DNA from: Halomarina halobia
GTDB lineage: Archaea; Halobacteriota; Halobacteria; Halobacteriales; Haloarculaceae
Direction: 5' to 3'
Length of the DNA stretch: 64,000 bases
Assembly (NCBI RefSeq): GCF_029338575.1
Contig: NZ_CP119992.1
Span: 744,001 to 808,000, forward strand
Under the pieces are notes generated by a model, which did no database searches, was not told where the DNA came from, and saw nothing but the letters and a program-made list of their open reading frames with translations. Every line of letters starts with the position of its first letter. Within the stretch, counting starts at the first letter, position 1. Positions 39,266 to 48,315 of the stretch are shown here, piece by piece. The position numbers and the translations under genes were made by a program.

Positions 39266-40273
39266 ATGAGCGACGAACCCGAGGAGACGGACCAGGAGCA
39301 GACCGAGGCCGAGGAGGCCGAAACGGAGGCCGAGGCCGAGGGGCTGGGGGACGGCGACTTCGTCCGACTCGCCTACACCGCCCGGACCGTCGAGGGCGAT
39401 CAACTGGTCGACACGACTGACGAGGAGGTCGCGGAGGAGGAGGGCATCGAGACCGAGGGCCGCGAGTTCGAACCCCGCGTCGTCGTCCTCGGGGCCGGTC
39501 ACATCTTCGAGGCCGTCGAGGAGGACGTCGTCGGCAAGGAGGTCGGCGACTCCGGCTCCGTGACCGTCCCGGCCGCCGAGGCCTTCGGCGAGTACGACCA
39601 GGAGAACGTGCGCACGGTCAGCGCCGAGAAGATCCCCGAGGACGACCGCTACCCCGGGGCGCAGGTGAACGTCGACGGGGAGCAGGGGTACCTCGAGACG
39701 ATCATCGGCGGCCGCGCGCGCGTCGACTTCAACCACCCGCTCGCCGGCGAGGACATCGAGTACGAGTACGAGATCGTCGACGTCGTCGAGGACAAACTCG
39801 AGCGCACGAAGGGCCTGTTCGACATGTACCTCGACGCCGACCTCGAGATGCACATCCAGACCGACGAGGTCGAGGAGGAGCAGCTGGTCGAACCCGACGA
39901 GGACGAGGAGGGCGAGGAGGACGGGGAGGGCGAAACCGAACCCGAGTTCGAGACCGTCACGGTCGAGAAGGAGACGCTCTACGTCGAGGCCAGCCCGCAG
40001 CTCTCGTTCAACCAGCAGTGGATGTTCCAGAAGCAGCAGATCGCCCAGCAGATCATGGAGCAGGTCGACCTCGACCGCGTGATCATTCAGGAGACCATCG
40101 ACAACGCGTCCGCCGGCATGGGCGGTCTCGGCGGCATGATGGGCGGCATGGGCGGTGCCGGCGGTGCCGACCTCGAGGCCGCGCTCGAGGAGGCCGACGT
40201 GGACGCGGACGAGATCGTCGAGGAACTCGAGGGCGGAGAAGAGGGCGACGGCGGCGAGAGCGCCGGGGAGTAA
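39266..40273 (+). CDS. FKBP-type peptidyl-prolyl isomerase with acidic tail
   Basis: 335 residues from the ATG at 39266. After a Glu-rich start, the FKBP domain runs from about 30 to 190 with an insert-in-flap domain of the SlyD type (VPAAEAFGEYDQ, then NVDGEQGYLETI and VDFNHPLAGED). A C-terminal extension follows, with a Met/Gly-rich stretch and an Asp/Glu tail. It would speed proline isomerisation and may act as a chaperone. It is much longer than the minimal SlyD-like archaeal FKBPs. Confidence 0.92.
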   Translation: MSDEPEETDQEQTEAEEAETEAEAEGLGDGDFVRLAYTARTVEGDQLVDTTDEEVAEEEGIETEGREFEPRVVVLGAGHIFEAVEEDVVGKEVGDSGSVTVPAAEAFGEYDQENVRTVSAEKIPEDDRYPGAQVNVDGEQGYLETIIGGRARVDFNHPLAGEDIEYEYEIVDVVEDKLERTKGLFDMYLDADLEMHIQTDEVEEEQLVEPDEDEEGEEDGEGETEPEFETVTVEKETLYVEASPQLSFNQQWMFQKQQIAQQIMEQVDLDRVIIQETIDNASAGMGGLGGMMGGMGGAGGADLEAALEEADVDADEIVEELEGGEEGDGGESAGE

Positions 40274-40365
40274 CTCGACTCTCCCCCGGCGGCCCGCCCT
40301 CCGACGGCGGTCCCACTACGCTGTGTCGGCCGGGACGGCGAAAGAGAGACGAGATCGAACCGGTT

Positions 40366-40692
40366 CTACGCGGAGCTGCCTTCCTGTGGTACGCGCACGG
40401 TGCTGTCCTCGAGGACCACCTCCTGGTCCTCCGGGCGCTGCCGGCGGACCGTATCAGCGTCCCGATCGTACTCGATCACGCCCGCGTCGTCCAGCCTGGG
40501 CAGGTGGACGTGCGTGAGCGTGACCTCGACCGATTCCGGATCCACCGGCGTCGGTCCCATGACCAGCTCCCGGGCGACGACCTGGCTGGCGAGGTCGGCG
40601 ACCGAAACCGCCTCGCCCGAGCGGTCGTCCAGGTACGAGAGCACGTACCGCCGCCGGTGGTTTGCCAGTAACCCCCTCGTGACATCGTCCAT
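40366..40692 (-). CDS. DUF7344-like winged-helix protein
   Basis: 108 residues: LLANHRRRYVLSYLDD followed by VEVTLTHVHLPRLDDAGVIE, the layout of the haloarchaeal DUF7344-type winged-helix regulators. A paralogue is at 49077-49481. A minus-strand TATA-like GTGATATAAC lies about 38-47 bases upstream. The targets are unknown. Confidence 0.78.
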   Translation of the reverse strand: MDDVTRGLLANHRRRYVLSYLDDRSGEAVSVADLASQVVARELVMGPTPVDPESVEVTLTHVHLPRLDDAGVIEYDRDADTVRRQRPEDQEVVLEDSTVRVPQEGSSA

Positions 40693-41004
40693 GTGTACTC
40701 GTCCTCATCAGGGACGTGCATCGTTATATCACTGCGAGTACGTTCCGCACGGTCCCGCGGAGTTTCGGACCGTTTCACCCCGTTCACGTGCGCCGGTTTT
40801 TTCGTTTAGGAGGGGCTGACCGAGAGTCACGTAACGCTAACATTTCAACAGGAGCGCCGGGGACGAGGGGGTCGTTTCATCCCCGAACCCCCCGACGGGC
40901 CGGGGTAAGAGCCGCGTAACGTTGGCGCTACCGTGACACACGCTCGTCCGGGACTACCACGGCCGCCGACAGGGGGCTGGCGGGCGCGTGGCGACCGGTC
41001 CGGC
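40693..41004. other. 312-base gap without a recognisable gene
   Basis: It holds the probable promoter of the DUF7344-like gene on the left and an AT-richer part at about 40795-40850 (GGTTTTTTCGTTTAGG). CGTAACG occurs twice (near 40831 and 40916). I see no ORF with coding character and no tRNA. Confidence 0.5.
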
Positions 41005-41631
41005 TCACGCAATGTCTCGGCTCGTGTCGATCGTGACCTCCTCCGCGAGCCCGAGTTTCACCACGTCCGTGAGCGCGCGCCCGCCCCGGAACTTCGGCAC
41101 GGTGAGGCGGTTCTCGATCTCGTCGCTTCCGACGTGCGTCTCGAGGTCGAAGACCACGTCAGCCATGTGTCGCGTCGTGTCGCGCCCCGGGGGGACGGCG
41201 ATCCCGTCCAGACAGTAGAACACCGCCATGCTCCCGGTGTTCTGGAGGTGGTTCTGGACCTCGTTCAGGAAGTTCCGGTAGCGATCCGCGTCGTGGCGCT
41301 CGAGCACGTCCGCCGGATCGACGATGAGGTTCGAGGCCTCCGGGAGCGCGCTGACGAATTTCGCCGCGTTGTCGATGGGCGCGTCGCCCGTGACGTGACG
41401 GATCGTGGGAGTCCCCGTCCGCGTCGGCGAGTTCTGGATGCTGTCCGCGACCGCCGCCTCCGTGCGCCCGAGCGTGACGTAGAGCGTCCCGCGCATCGCG
41501 GTGAGTTCGTGGAGGAACAGCTCCGCCTGACTCGCGGGTTGCGCGCAGAGGGCGACGAGGCTCCCGGTGGGGATACCGCCGCCGAGCTTGCGGTCGAGAA
41601 CCTCGACGCCCGTTCGCAACCTCTGTACCAT
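41005..41631 (-). CDS. RAD55/KaiC-like RecA-fold protein without a Walker A motif
   Basis: 208 residues of the haloarchaeal RecA-superfamily group. It opens with TGVEVLDRKLGGGIPTGSLV, as KaiC/RAD55 proteins do, but where GxxxxGK[ST] should be it reads CAQPASQAELF, with no Lys and no P-loop. A Walker B-like strand (ASNLIVDPADVLE) remains. It is therefore probably not an ATPase and may be a signalling or scaffold protein. It lies 58 bases behind a MinD-like gene on the same strand. Confidence 0.82.
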   Translation of the reverse strand: MVQRLRTGVEVLDRKLGGGIPTGSLVALCAQPASQAELFLHELTAMRGTLYVTLGRTEAAVADSIQNSPTRTGTPTIRHVTGDAPIDNAAKFVSALPEASNLIVDPADVLERHDADRYRNFLNEVQNHLQNTGSMAVFYCLDGIAVPPGRDTTRHMADVVFDLETHVGSDEIENRLTVPKFRGGRALTDVVKLGLAEEVTIDTSRDIA

Positions 41632-41689
41632 CTCGATCTATTATAGATCACGATTCCGTGTATGTATAGCTGTTTTGGTCGCGAAAATA

Positions 41690-42328
41690 TCAGGTGAAAT
41701 ATCCGGCGATCCGGGCGTACGCCGCCCTTGCGTCGCGATTCGAGCGGGGTGAGGGGGCCGCGGGGACGCAACCGCGGATCGGACACGAGAGCAGGCGCGA
41801 CGCGTTGCGCGGGGCGTCGTCGCACCGCGTCAGCACCGCGCCGACGACGCGGGTGTCGAGCGCCTCGGCCATCGCGACCGTCTTCGCCGCGTCCCGGAGG
41901 CTGGCCGGCGTCGGCGTCGAGACGACGAGCGCGCGGTCCGCACACAGGAGCGGAAGCGCGGCGGCGCGACCGGCTCCCGCCGGACAGTCGACCACGACGG
42001 GCGCGGCCGTCCCCGACGTGACCGAGAGGCCGCGTCGGAGGGTCGCCGCCGAGCAGCGTCGGGTCGAGACGACGGTCACGTCGGGGTTCGAGGGGAGGGG
42101 ACGACCCGCCTCCGCCGGGGTGCGTCCGGCGGCGAGGGCGGCGACGCCCGCCTCCGGCGCGTCGCGCGGGCCGACCTCGCAGAGCCCGGCGGCGCGCGCG
42201 AGGTCCGGCATCTCCCTGTCGGCGTCCACGGCCACGGCTCGCCCCGCCTCCCGTGCGAGCGCGTCCGCGAGACCGAGCGCCGTAGTCGTCTTCCCGACGC
42301 CGCCCTTCCCGCCTGCGACCGCCAGCAT
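41690..42328 (-). CDS. MinD/ParA-like ATPase
   Basis: 212 residues with a deviant Walker [11 protein letters not shown] (6-15), the MinD-type lysine at position 8, and [10 protein letters not shown] as Walker B. It ends at [10 protein letters not shown] and has no clear amphipathic membrane-targeting helix. Haloarchaea have several MinD paralogues for placing cell-surface structures. Pairing with a RAD55-like protein suggests a joint positioning or signalling function, as inference. It is divergent from pyrB. Confidence 0.88.
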   Translation of the reverse strand: MLAVAGGKGGVGKTTTALGLADALAREAGRAVAVDADREMPDLARAAGLCEVGPRDAPEAGVAALAAGRTPAEAGRPLPSNPDVTVVSTRRCSAATLRRGLSVTSGTAAPVVVDCPAGAGRAAALPLLCADRALVVSTPTPASLRDAAKTVAMAEALDTRVVGAVLTRCDDAPRNASRLLSCPIRGCVPAAPSPRSNRDARAAYARIAGYFT

Positions 42329-42410
42329 ACCGACGCTGGTCCCGTCACGCTATATGAACCTACGGCTCGGTTCGGGAGATTCAAGCCGTTCGGTGTCCGG
42401 TTTGCAACTG

Positions 42411-43316
42411 ATGCGGCACGACCACCTGATAAGCGCGAAACAGCTCTCGCGGGACGACATCGAGGCCGTGCTCGACCGTGCCGCGACCATCGCGGACGAT
42501 CCGCCGGACCACGGCGACGCGATCCTCGCGCTCCTGTTCTTCGAGCCGAGTACCCGGACGAAGATGAGCTTCGACACCGCGATGAAGCGCCTCGGCGGGA
42601 CCACCGTCGACATGGGCTCCGTCGAGGCCTCCTCGATCAAGAAGGGAGAGACGCTCGCCGACACGGTGCGCGTCGTCGAGGGGTACGCCGACGCGATCGT
42701 CCTCCGGCACCCGAGCGAGGGAGCGGCGAAGATGGCGAGCGAGTTCGTCGACGTCCCGCTCATCAACGCGGGCGACGGGGCCGGACAGCACCCCACCCAG
42801 ACGCTGCTCGACCTCTACACGATCCGGGAGAACGCGGGACTGGACGACCTCACCATCGGGATCATGGGCGACCTGAAGTACGGCCGGACGGTCCACTCGC
42901 TCGCGTCCGCGCTCACGAACTTCGACGCCCGCCAGCACTTCGTCAGCCCCGAGAGCCTTCGGCTGCCGCGCTCGGTGCGCTACGACCTCCACGAGGCGGG
43001 GGCGAAGGTCCGCGAACACACCGACCTGGAGGAGGTGCTCCCGGCGCTCGACGTGCTCTACGTGACGCGCATCCAGCGCGAGCGCTTCCCCGACGAGAAC
43101 GAGTACCGCGCCGTCGCGGGGCAGTACCGCATCGACGAGGGGACGCTCGCCGCCGCCCGCGATGACCTCGTCGTGATGCACCCGCTCCCCCGGGTGGACG
43201 AGATCTCGGCCGACGTGGACGACACGACCCGCGCGAAGTACTTCGAGCAGGCGCACAACGGCGTCCCCGTCCGGATGGCGCTGCTCGATGCGATGCTCGG
43301 AGGTGACGACCGATGA
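42411..43316 (+). CDS. pyrB: aspartate carbamoyltransferase, catalytic subunit
   Basis: 301 residues from the ATG at 42411; an upstream in-frame extension was rejected as non-coding. It carries out the first committed step of pyrimidine synthesis. The carbamoyl-phosphate loop [12 protein letters not shown] starts at residue 43; [18 protein letters not shown] and [10 protein letters not shown] are also present. The last 4 bases (ATGA) overlap the start of pyrI, so the two subunits are translationally coupled. Confidence 0.97.
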   Translation: MRHDHLISAKQLSRDDIEAVLDRAATIADDPPDHGDAILALLFFEPSTRTKMSFDTAMKRLGGTTVDMGSVEASSIKKGETLADTVRVVEGYADAIVLRHPSEGAAKMASEFVDVPLINAGDGAGQHPTQTLLDLYTIRENAGLDDLTIGIMGDLKYGRTVHSLASALTNFDARQHFVSPESLRLPRSVRYDLHEAGAKVREHTDLEEVLPALDVLYVTRIQRERFPDENEYRAVAGQYRIDEGTLAAARDDLVVMHPLPRVDEISADVDDTTRAKYFEQAHNGVPVRMALLDAMLGGDDR

Positions 43317-43768
43317 GCGACGACACGCTCCGCGTCTCCAAGATCCGAAACGGGACCGTCATCGACCACGTCCCCGGCGGGCAGGCGCTCAAGGTGCTCG
43401 CCATCCTCGGCATCGACGGCTCCGCCGGCGAGACGGTCAGCGTCGGGATGAACGTCCCGAGCGACAAGCTCGGCCGGAAGGACATCGTGAAGGTCGAGGG
43501 GCGCGAGCTGAGCCAGGCGGAGGTGGACGTCATCTCGCTCATCGCGCCCGCCGCCTCGATCAACATCGTCCGCGACTACGAGGTGATCGAGAAGAACCGC
43601 GTCGTCCGCCCGGAGCGCGTCGAGGGCGTGCTCGCCTGCCCGAACCCCAACTGCATCACGACGGGCGACGAACCGGTAGCGTCCGCCTTCGAGGTCCTCG
43701 ACGCCGGCGTCCGGTGTGCGTACTGCGACACGATCATCCGGCGGGACATCGCGGACCACATCGGGTGA
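43313..43768 (+). CDS. pyrI: aspartate carbamoyltransferase, regulatory subunit
   Basis: 151 residues. The allosteric domain ([19 protein letters not shown]) binds nucleotides, and the C-terminal zinc domain has CPNPNC and a CAYC-like pair (VRCAYCDT) that contact the catalytic subunit. It overlaps pyrB by 4 bases. Confidence 0.97.
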   Translation: MSDDTLRVSKIRNGTVIDHVPGGQALKVLAILGIDGSAGETVSVGMNVPSDKLGRKDIVKVEGRELSQAEVDVISLIAPAASINIVRDYEVIEKNRVVRPERVEGVLACPNPNCITTGDEPVASAFEVLDAGVRCAYCDTIIRRDIADHIG

Positions 43769-43827
43769 CGCCCGCTCCGCCGGGCCAGGGAGAAAGACTA
43801 TGGTCCGTCGCGGTGACCGATCGATCG

Positions 43828-43896
43828 ATGTCCAAGAAAGTACTCGCACTCGTCGCACTGGTCGCCATCGCCGTCGCGTTCTACGCGAAGCGGTAG
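43828..43896 (+). CDS. possible 22-residue single-helix membrane peptide
   Basis: A very short reading frame beginning MSKKVLALVALVAIAVAFYA and ending in KR: two Lys, one hydrophobic helix, and a basic end. A near-TATA element (AAGACTATGG around 43792) lies about 30 bases upstream. This has the shape of a single-pass membrane micropeptide, but a frame this short can arise by chance and I cannot show that it is translated. Confidence 0.35.
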   Translation: MSKKVLALVALVAIAVAFYAKR

Positions 43897-43993
43897 ACGA
43901 ACGATCCCCGACTCCTTCGGACACGCCCCCTCTCCGGGGGTGCGATCCCCGCCGAACGAACCACTTAGGCGTACCCCCGCGAAAGCGGGGGAC

Positions 43994-44821
43994 ATGTACG
44001 GCGTCGTCACGCGCAACCCGCCAGAGCTGGAGTGGGAGGAGTTCGACCGGCGGTTCTACGAGGCGAAGGACGTCTCCGGGCGCGCCTCGGAGCCCGTCTC
44101 CGGCGCGGTGAACATGGTCTCCTGCTTCGCGGACAACGCCGCGACGCGGGCCGAACCGGACCTCCTGCCGGTGAACGACGAGGGCCAGCCCGCCACGCGC
44201 GAGCGCCGGTTCTTCGACTGGTCCTACGTCTGTCCGACCCACGAGGGCTACCGCGAGGGGCTGCTGGAGACGATCGAGGACTGCGCGGCGGTCTCGCCGG
44301 ACGTTCGCCTCGACGACGTGGGCTTTCCCCGCCCGGAGTACTGCTTCTGCGATCGGTGTGCGCGGGAGTTCGAAGGGAGCGACTTCGAGGATCGCTTCGA
44401 GTGGCGCGCGCACGTCATCGAGGAGTTCGTCGCCGAGGCGCGCGAGCGCGTGCCCGGCCGCCTCCACCTCACGCTCTACCCCGATCCGTACCCCGGGCAC
44501 CTCCGCGAGCGCGCCGGGCTCGACCCCGCCGCCCTCGACGAGTACGTGGACGAGTTCGTCGTCCCGATCTACGACATGGCGTACTCGACGACCTACTGGC
44601 TCGAGGTGATCGCCACGGGCTTCGTCGACGAGCTGGTGACGCCGTTCTCGATCGAACTGTACGCCGTGAACGTCGACGTCGACCGCCTGATCAAGGCGAG
44701 CGAGGTGGCGGACGCCTACTCGAAGGACGTGCTGTTCGGCTACGACGCGGCGAACGCCCGCGCCGCCCTCCGGCGGATGGACGCCGACGCGCGCCCGGGA
44801 GAGACGTTCGGTCCGGAGTAG
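43994..44821 (+). CDS. putative GHL-type (glycoside hydrolase-like) TIM barrel protein
   Basis: 275 residues from the ATG at 43994. It contains FDWSYVCPTHEGYREGLLET and EYCFCDRCAREFEGSDF, a Cys-rich motif found in hypothetical glycoside hydrolase-like (GHL) proteins, then LHLTLYPDPYPGHLRERAG and YDMAYSTTYWLE. This fits an alpha/beta barrel that may act on a sugar or peptide-sugar polymer. No signal peptide is seen, so the protein appears cytosolic. The substrate is unknown. Confidence 0.6.
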   Translation: MYGVVTRNPPELEWEEFDRRFYEAKDVSGRASEPVSGAVNMVSCFADNAATRAEPDLLPVNDEGQPATRERRFFDWSYVCPTHEGYREGLLETIEDCAAVSPDVRLDDVGFPRPEYCFCDRCAREFEGSDFEDRFEWRAHVIEEFVAEARERVPGRLHLTLYPDPYPGHLRERAGLDPAALDEYVDEFVVPIYDMAYSTTYWLEVIATGFVDELVTPFSIELYAVNVDVDRLIKASEVADAYSKDVLFGYDAANARAALRRMDADARPGETFGPE

Positions 44822-44943
44822 CGGGGGATCCGTCCCGAGTAGGGGACTATTTACCCGGTCGGGTCCGGTGACAGTCGCTCGAACCGGACGAAACGCCGCG
44901 GCGGGGGCGAAACGATTTGGCGATGCTCGTGCAGTGTGCACGC

Positions 44944-46110
44944 ATGCCAGACCCACGGATCGTCGCGGTCGGCTGTTCGCCGATCGGTCGCACCGACCTG
45001 CCCGGCCGGGACCTCTTCTCGGTCGCGCTGGCGGAGGCGTTCGAGGGACTCCCCGACCCCGCGGAGGTGGTGGAGGCCCTCTACGTCGGCAACCAGTCGG
45101 AGGCGTACGAGCACCAGATCATGTACGGGACGCTCCTCGCGGAGTGGGCGGGGTTGCGGAACGTCCCCGCCGAGCGCGTCGAGGGGTGCGCCGCCGCCGG
45201 GGCGCTCGCGCTCCGCCACGCGGTCGAGGACGTGCGCCGGGGAACCCACGAGGCCGTCCTCGCCTGCGGCGTCGAGAAGATGACCGCCGGCGGGACGGCC
45301 GGCGCGACCGACGCCCTCTCGGCGGCGTTCGACCGCGCGCTCGAACAGCGCTCGGGGATCACCGCGCCCAGCCAGTACGCGCTGCTCGCCCAGCGGTACC
45401 TACACGAGCACGACGCGACCGAGGCGGACCTCGCGCGCATCGCCGTGAAGAACCACCGGAACGCGGCCGACAACCCCCGGGCGCAGTTCCGGCGGGAGAT
45501 CGACCTCGACGCCGTCCTCGAGTCGAACTACATCGCGCCGCCGCTGAAGCTGTTCGACTGCGCGCCCGTCTCCGACGGGGCGGCCGTCGCGCTCGTGACC
45601 ACGCCGGAGCTCGCGGACGACCTCGCGCCCCGCGACGAGCAGGTTCGGGTGGCGGGCGTCGGGGCGGCCGCGAACAACATCAGCGTCGCCGAGCGGGACC
45701 TGACCTTCGTCGAGGGGGCGAACGTCGCCGCCGAGCGGGCCTACGGGGAGGCGGGCGTCGGTCCCGAGGACGTCGACGTCGCGGAGGTCCACGACGCGTT
45801 CACCGTCTGCGAGGCGCTCCTCTCGGAGGCGGTCGGGTTCGCCCCGCGTGGGCTGGGCTACGAGAGCGCCCTCGACCCGGCCGAGCGCTCCGACGGCTGG
45901 ACCGACGTGCGCCTCAGCACGAGCGGCGGGCTGAAGGCGCGCGGCCACCCCATCGGCGCGACGGGGATCGCCCAGGCCGTCGAGGCGTACGAACAGCTCA
46001 CCGGCCGGGCGGGCGACCGGCAGGTCGAGGACGTCACGACTGCGCTCCTGGTCAACGAGGGCGGCGTCGCCGACGCCGTGACCGTCTCGCACGTGGTGAC
46101 CGCGCCATGA
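44944..46110 (+). CDS. SCP-x type thiolase
   Basis: 388 residues from the ATG at 44944. The acyl-binding cysteine is Cys82 in VEGCAAAGALAL; EVHDAFTVCEAL and GGLKARGHPIGATG complete the active site. The family are acetyl-CoA C-acyltransferases or related condensing enzymes that work with a DUF35 partner in archaea, which here follows with a 4-base overlap. It could act in fatty-acid or ketone metabolism; the exact reaction is not fixed. Confidence 0.92.
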   Translation: MPDPRIVAVGCSPIGRTDLPGRDLFSVALAEAFEGLPDPAEVVEALYVGNQSEAYEHQIMYGTLLAEWAGLRNVPAERVEGCAAAGALALRHAVEDVRRGTHEAVLACGVEKMTAGGTAGATDALSAAFDRALEQRSGITAPSQYALLAQRYLHEHDATEADLARIAVKNHRNAADNPRAQFRREIDLDAVLESNYIAPPLKLFDCAPVSDGAAVALVTTPELADDLAPRDEQVRVAGVGAAANNISVAERDLTFVEGANVAAERAYGEAGVGPEDVDVAEVHDAFTVCEALLSEAVGFAPRGLGYESALDPAERSDGWTDVRLSTSGGLKARGHPIGATGIAQAVEAYEQLTGRAGDRQVEDVTTALLVNEGGVADAVTVSHVVTAP

Positions 46111-46550
46111 CCGGGCCGCTCGCGCCCGACGACCTCGACGCCGACAGCCCGTTCACCCTGCCGGGGTTCTTCGCGGCGCTCGCCGACGGGCGGCTGCTCG
46201 GCGCGACCTGCGAGGACTGTGGGACCGCGCTCGTTCCCCCGCGCCCAGCCTGCTACGCCTGCGGCGGGCGGGCGGTCGCCGTCGAGGAACAGCCGCGCTC
46301 CGGGACGGTCGTCTCCCACACCGAGGTCCGGACGCCGCCGCCGGCCTTCGCCGACCTCGCGCCGTACACCGTCGCGGTCGTCGAACTGGACTCCGGCGCG
46401 CGCCTCACCGGTCGGGTGGACGCGCCGTACGACGCGGTCGGGATCGGTTCGCGGGTCGAACTCGCCGTTCGAGAGCCCACCGACGCGGAGCGGGCGGCGG
46501 CGCTCTCCTACGAGGACGGCTGGCCGATCCACGTGTTCGAACCCGCCTGA
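46107..46550 (+). CDS. DUF35 OB-fold/zinc-ribbon acyl-CoA-associated protein
   Basis: 147 residues. An N-terminal rubredoxin-like zinc ribbon (CEDCGTALVPPRPACYACG) is followed by an OB fold (GTVVSHTEVRTPPPAFADLA and RLTGRVDAPYDAVGIGSRVE). DUF35 proteins bind thiolases and in archaea hold HMG-CoA synthase to acetoacetyl-CoA thiolase for substrate channelling. The ATG overlaps the thiolase stop (ATGA). Confidence 0.92.
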   Translation: MTGPLAPDDLDADSPFTLPGFFAALADGRLLGATCEDCGTALVPPRPACYACGGRAVAVEEQPRSGTVVSHTEVRTPPPAFADLAPYTVAVVELDSGARLTGRVDAPYDAVGIGSRVELAVREPTDAERAAALSYEDGWPIHVFEPA

Positions 46551-46597
46551 CGCGAACCGGCGCGTGGTGCGCTATGCGTCCTCGGTCCGCGGCGCGG

Positions 46598-47161
46598 TCA
46601 CAGCGCCTCGGCACGCCAGGCGAGCAGTTCCTCTCGATCGCGCGTGTCCGCGGGGAGGTCCGCGAACCAGCGGGCCTCGCTGATCTCCTCGTCGGGGTCC
46701 GACACCGTCGGCTCGACCGTCTCCGCCCGGGCGGCGAACACCGGGAGGACGCCCCACGTCCGGTAGTCGCCGTGGAGGAGTTCGACGCGCGTGAGCATCG
46801 CCAGCCCCTCGTAGGTCACCTCGACGCCGGCCTCCTCGCCGAGTTCGCGGCGGGCCGTCTCGCGGAAGGACTCGTCGCCGTCGACGCCGCCGCCCGGGAG
46901 GACCCACATGTCGACCCCCTCGTGGCGGACGAGCAGGAGTTCCCCCGACTCGCGGTGGACGACCGAGTGAGCGCCGTAGGGGGCCCCGGTCGCGCGGATG
47001 CGCTCGGCGAGCGTCTCGAACCGGCGTCGGGACACGACGCGCTGGCGGGTGAACTCGAGGCAGTCGCCGTCGCGCTCGCGCAGGCGGTGGTACGCCCGTT
47101 CCGCGCGCTGGGTCGCACGGTCGGCGAGGAACCACAGCTCGTCGAGCGTCACGGCGGACAC
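46598..47161 (-). CDS. NUDIX hydrolase
   Basis: 187 residues from a GTG, with a further GTG three codons on as an alternative start. The Nudix box GGVDGDESFRETARRELGEE and the next AG match Gx5Ex7REUxEExGU fully, so it should be active. The first 60 residues form a helical extension before the Nudix domain. Substrates are probably nucleoside diphosphate derivatives, not determined. Confidence 0.9.
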   Translation of the reverse strand: MSAVTLDELWFLADRATQRAERAYHRLRERDGDCLEFTRQRVVSRRRFETLAERIRATGAPYGAHSVVHRESGELLLVRHEGVDMWVLPGGGVDGDESFRETARRELGEEAGVEVTYEGLAMLTRVELLHGDYRTWGVLPVFAARAETVEPTVSDPDEEISEARWFADLPADTRDREELLAWRAEAL

Positions 47162-47565
47162 CTCGCTGTCGTTCCGTCGTCGTTCATCGTCCCGGGTACG
47201 TCGAGTGGCCGGAATATTCTATCGGTCGGACCCGATCTCCCCTCGACGTCGGACCGATCCGACGAGCCCGTTCGAGGGCGTGCGACCGGGGTACGCGACC
47301 CCGCAGGGCGGAAAGCGGGCGGCGCGACGATGGCCGCCGAGGTGACAACGACGGATGTTCTATAAAAGACGACGTGACCGGTAATGAGATCTTAACCAGC
47401 TTAGAAAGAGTACGGTCGTGACGCGTCCTCGGTCGCATCCGGGCGTCGGAGCGGGTAGAGAGTTCGTACCGGATCGGGGGGCAGTGCGGCCGTCGGGGGA
47501 GCGACCGTCGAGGAAAGCGGCGGTCGGGGGAACCTTTACAGCGTTGCTGGCCGCCTACGTAGTGC
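47162..47565. other. 404-base gap with an orphan TATA-like element
   Basis: No credible gene. TTCTATAAAAG at 47358-47368 is a strong TATA-like sequence with no ORF at the expected distance (an ATG-AGA-TCT-TAA four-codon frame follows). CTTTACA at 47534-47540 is the likely promoter of the next gene. The orphan element might serve an unannotated small RNA or an upstream leader. Confidence 0.5.
47534..47540 (+). promoter_or_regulatory. TATA-box promoter of the first bat-like regulator
   Basis: CTTTACA lies 26-32 bases before the ATG at 47566. Confidence 0.5.
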
Positions 47566-48231
47566 ATGGCCGTCATCGGCGAAGTCGCCCTGCCGCCTAA
47601 CAGCTTCCCCCTGGGCACACTCCTCACTGCCGACCGAGACCTCCACATCGAGTTCGAACGGGTCGTCCCGATCGACGACGGCGTCCTCCCCATCCTCTGG
47701 GCGTGGGGGGGCGACATGGAGGCGTTCGAGCGTCGGCTTCGGCGGAGCGACGACGTCAGCGCGTTCACCCTGCTCCAGCGGGTGGACGGGCGGTCCCTGT
47801 ATTCGGTCACCTGGAGCAGCGAGGCGACGGGATTCATCGACGGACTCGCGGCGACCGAAGCGCTCATCCTGCGGGCTCACGGTCACGACGACGACAGCTG
47901 GGACTTTCGCCTCCTGTTTTCCTCCCACGAGAAGTTCTCGAGCTTCCACAATTTCTGTCACGATCTCGATCTCACGTACACGCTCGGCCGCGTCCACGCG
48001 CTGTCGGAAGCGGGCCTCGACCGGCCGGCGGTCACGCTCACGGACGAACAGCGGGAGGCCCTCCAGTTGGCGCTCGAGGGCGGATACTTCGACATCCCGA
48101 GCCGGGTGACCCTCACCGAACTCGCGAGGGAACTCGGCATCTCTCAACAGGCGCTGTCACAGCGCATCCGGCGCGGGAACAGGGCGATCCTCGAGCAGGT
48201 CCTCGTGGGGACGCCGTCGGACGCCGAGTGA
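47566..48231 (+). CDS. bat-like HTH-10 transcription regulator, paralogue 1
   Basis: 221 residues. A variable N-terminal sensor-like part is followed by the haloarchaeal bacterioopsin-activator type helix-turn-helix at about 160-215: LTDEQREALQLALEGGYFD, then TLTELARELGISQQALSQRI and RRGNRAILEQVL. It closely resembles the next gene over the whole length, and the stretch SQQALSQRIRRGNRAILE is identical in both. The ligand and targets are unknown. Confidence 0.87.
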   Translation: MAVIGEVALPPNSFPLGTLLTADRDLHIEFERVVPIDDGVLPILWAWGGDMEAFERRLRRSDDVSAFTLLQRVDGRSLYSVTWSSEATGFIDGLAATEALILRAHGHDDDSWDFRLLFSSHEKFSSFHNFCHDLDLTYTLGRVHALSEAGLDRPAVTLTDEQREALQLALEGGYFDIPSRVTLTELARELGISQQALSQRIRRGNRAILEQVLVGTPSDAE

Positions 48232-48250
48232 GGCGGACGCCGGGCTTCGG

Positions 48251-48277
48251 ATATTTAAACTCCTTGTCCCAACAAGG
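48251..48277 (+). promoter_or_regulatory. promoter with palindromic operator candidate
   Basis: The TATA element ATATTTAAA (48251-48259) is followed at once by CCTTGT-CCCA-ACAAGG (48262-48277), a perfect 6-base inverted repeat. It lies between the TATA box and the likely transcription start of the second regulator gene, the expected place for a repressor site. Confidence 0.5.
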
Positions 48278-48315
48278 CGGAGACAAATCTCCCCGGCAGG
48301 TGACGGTTCGCGTCA

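Noticed and set aside
41694..42410. An N-terminal extension of pyrB
   Set aside because: It is antisense to the MinD-like gene and shows no similarity to carbamoyltransferases; the ATG at 42411 gives the normal length.
43544..44956. Long minus-strand frame (43058-44956) over pyrI and the GHL-like gene
   Set aside because: It has antisense composition and no motifs, and it crosses two supported genes.
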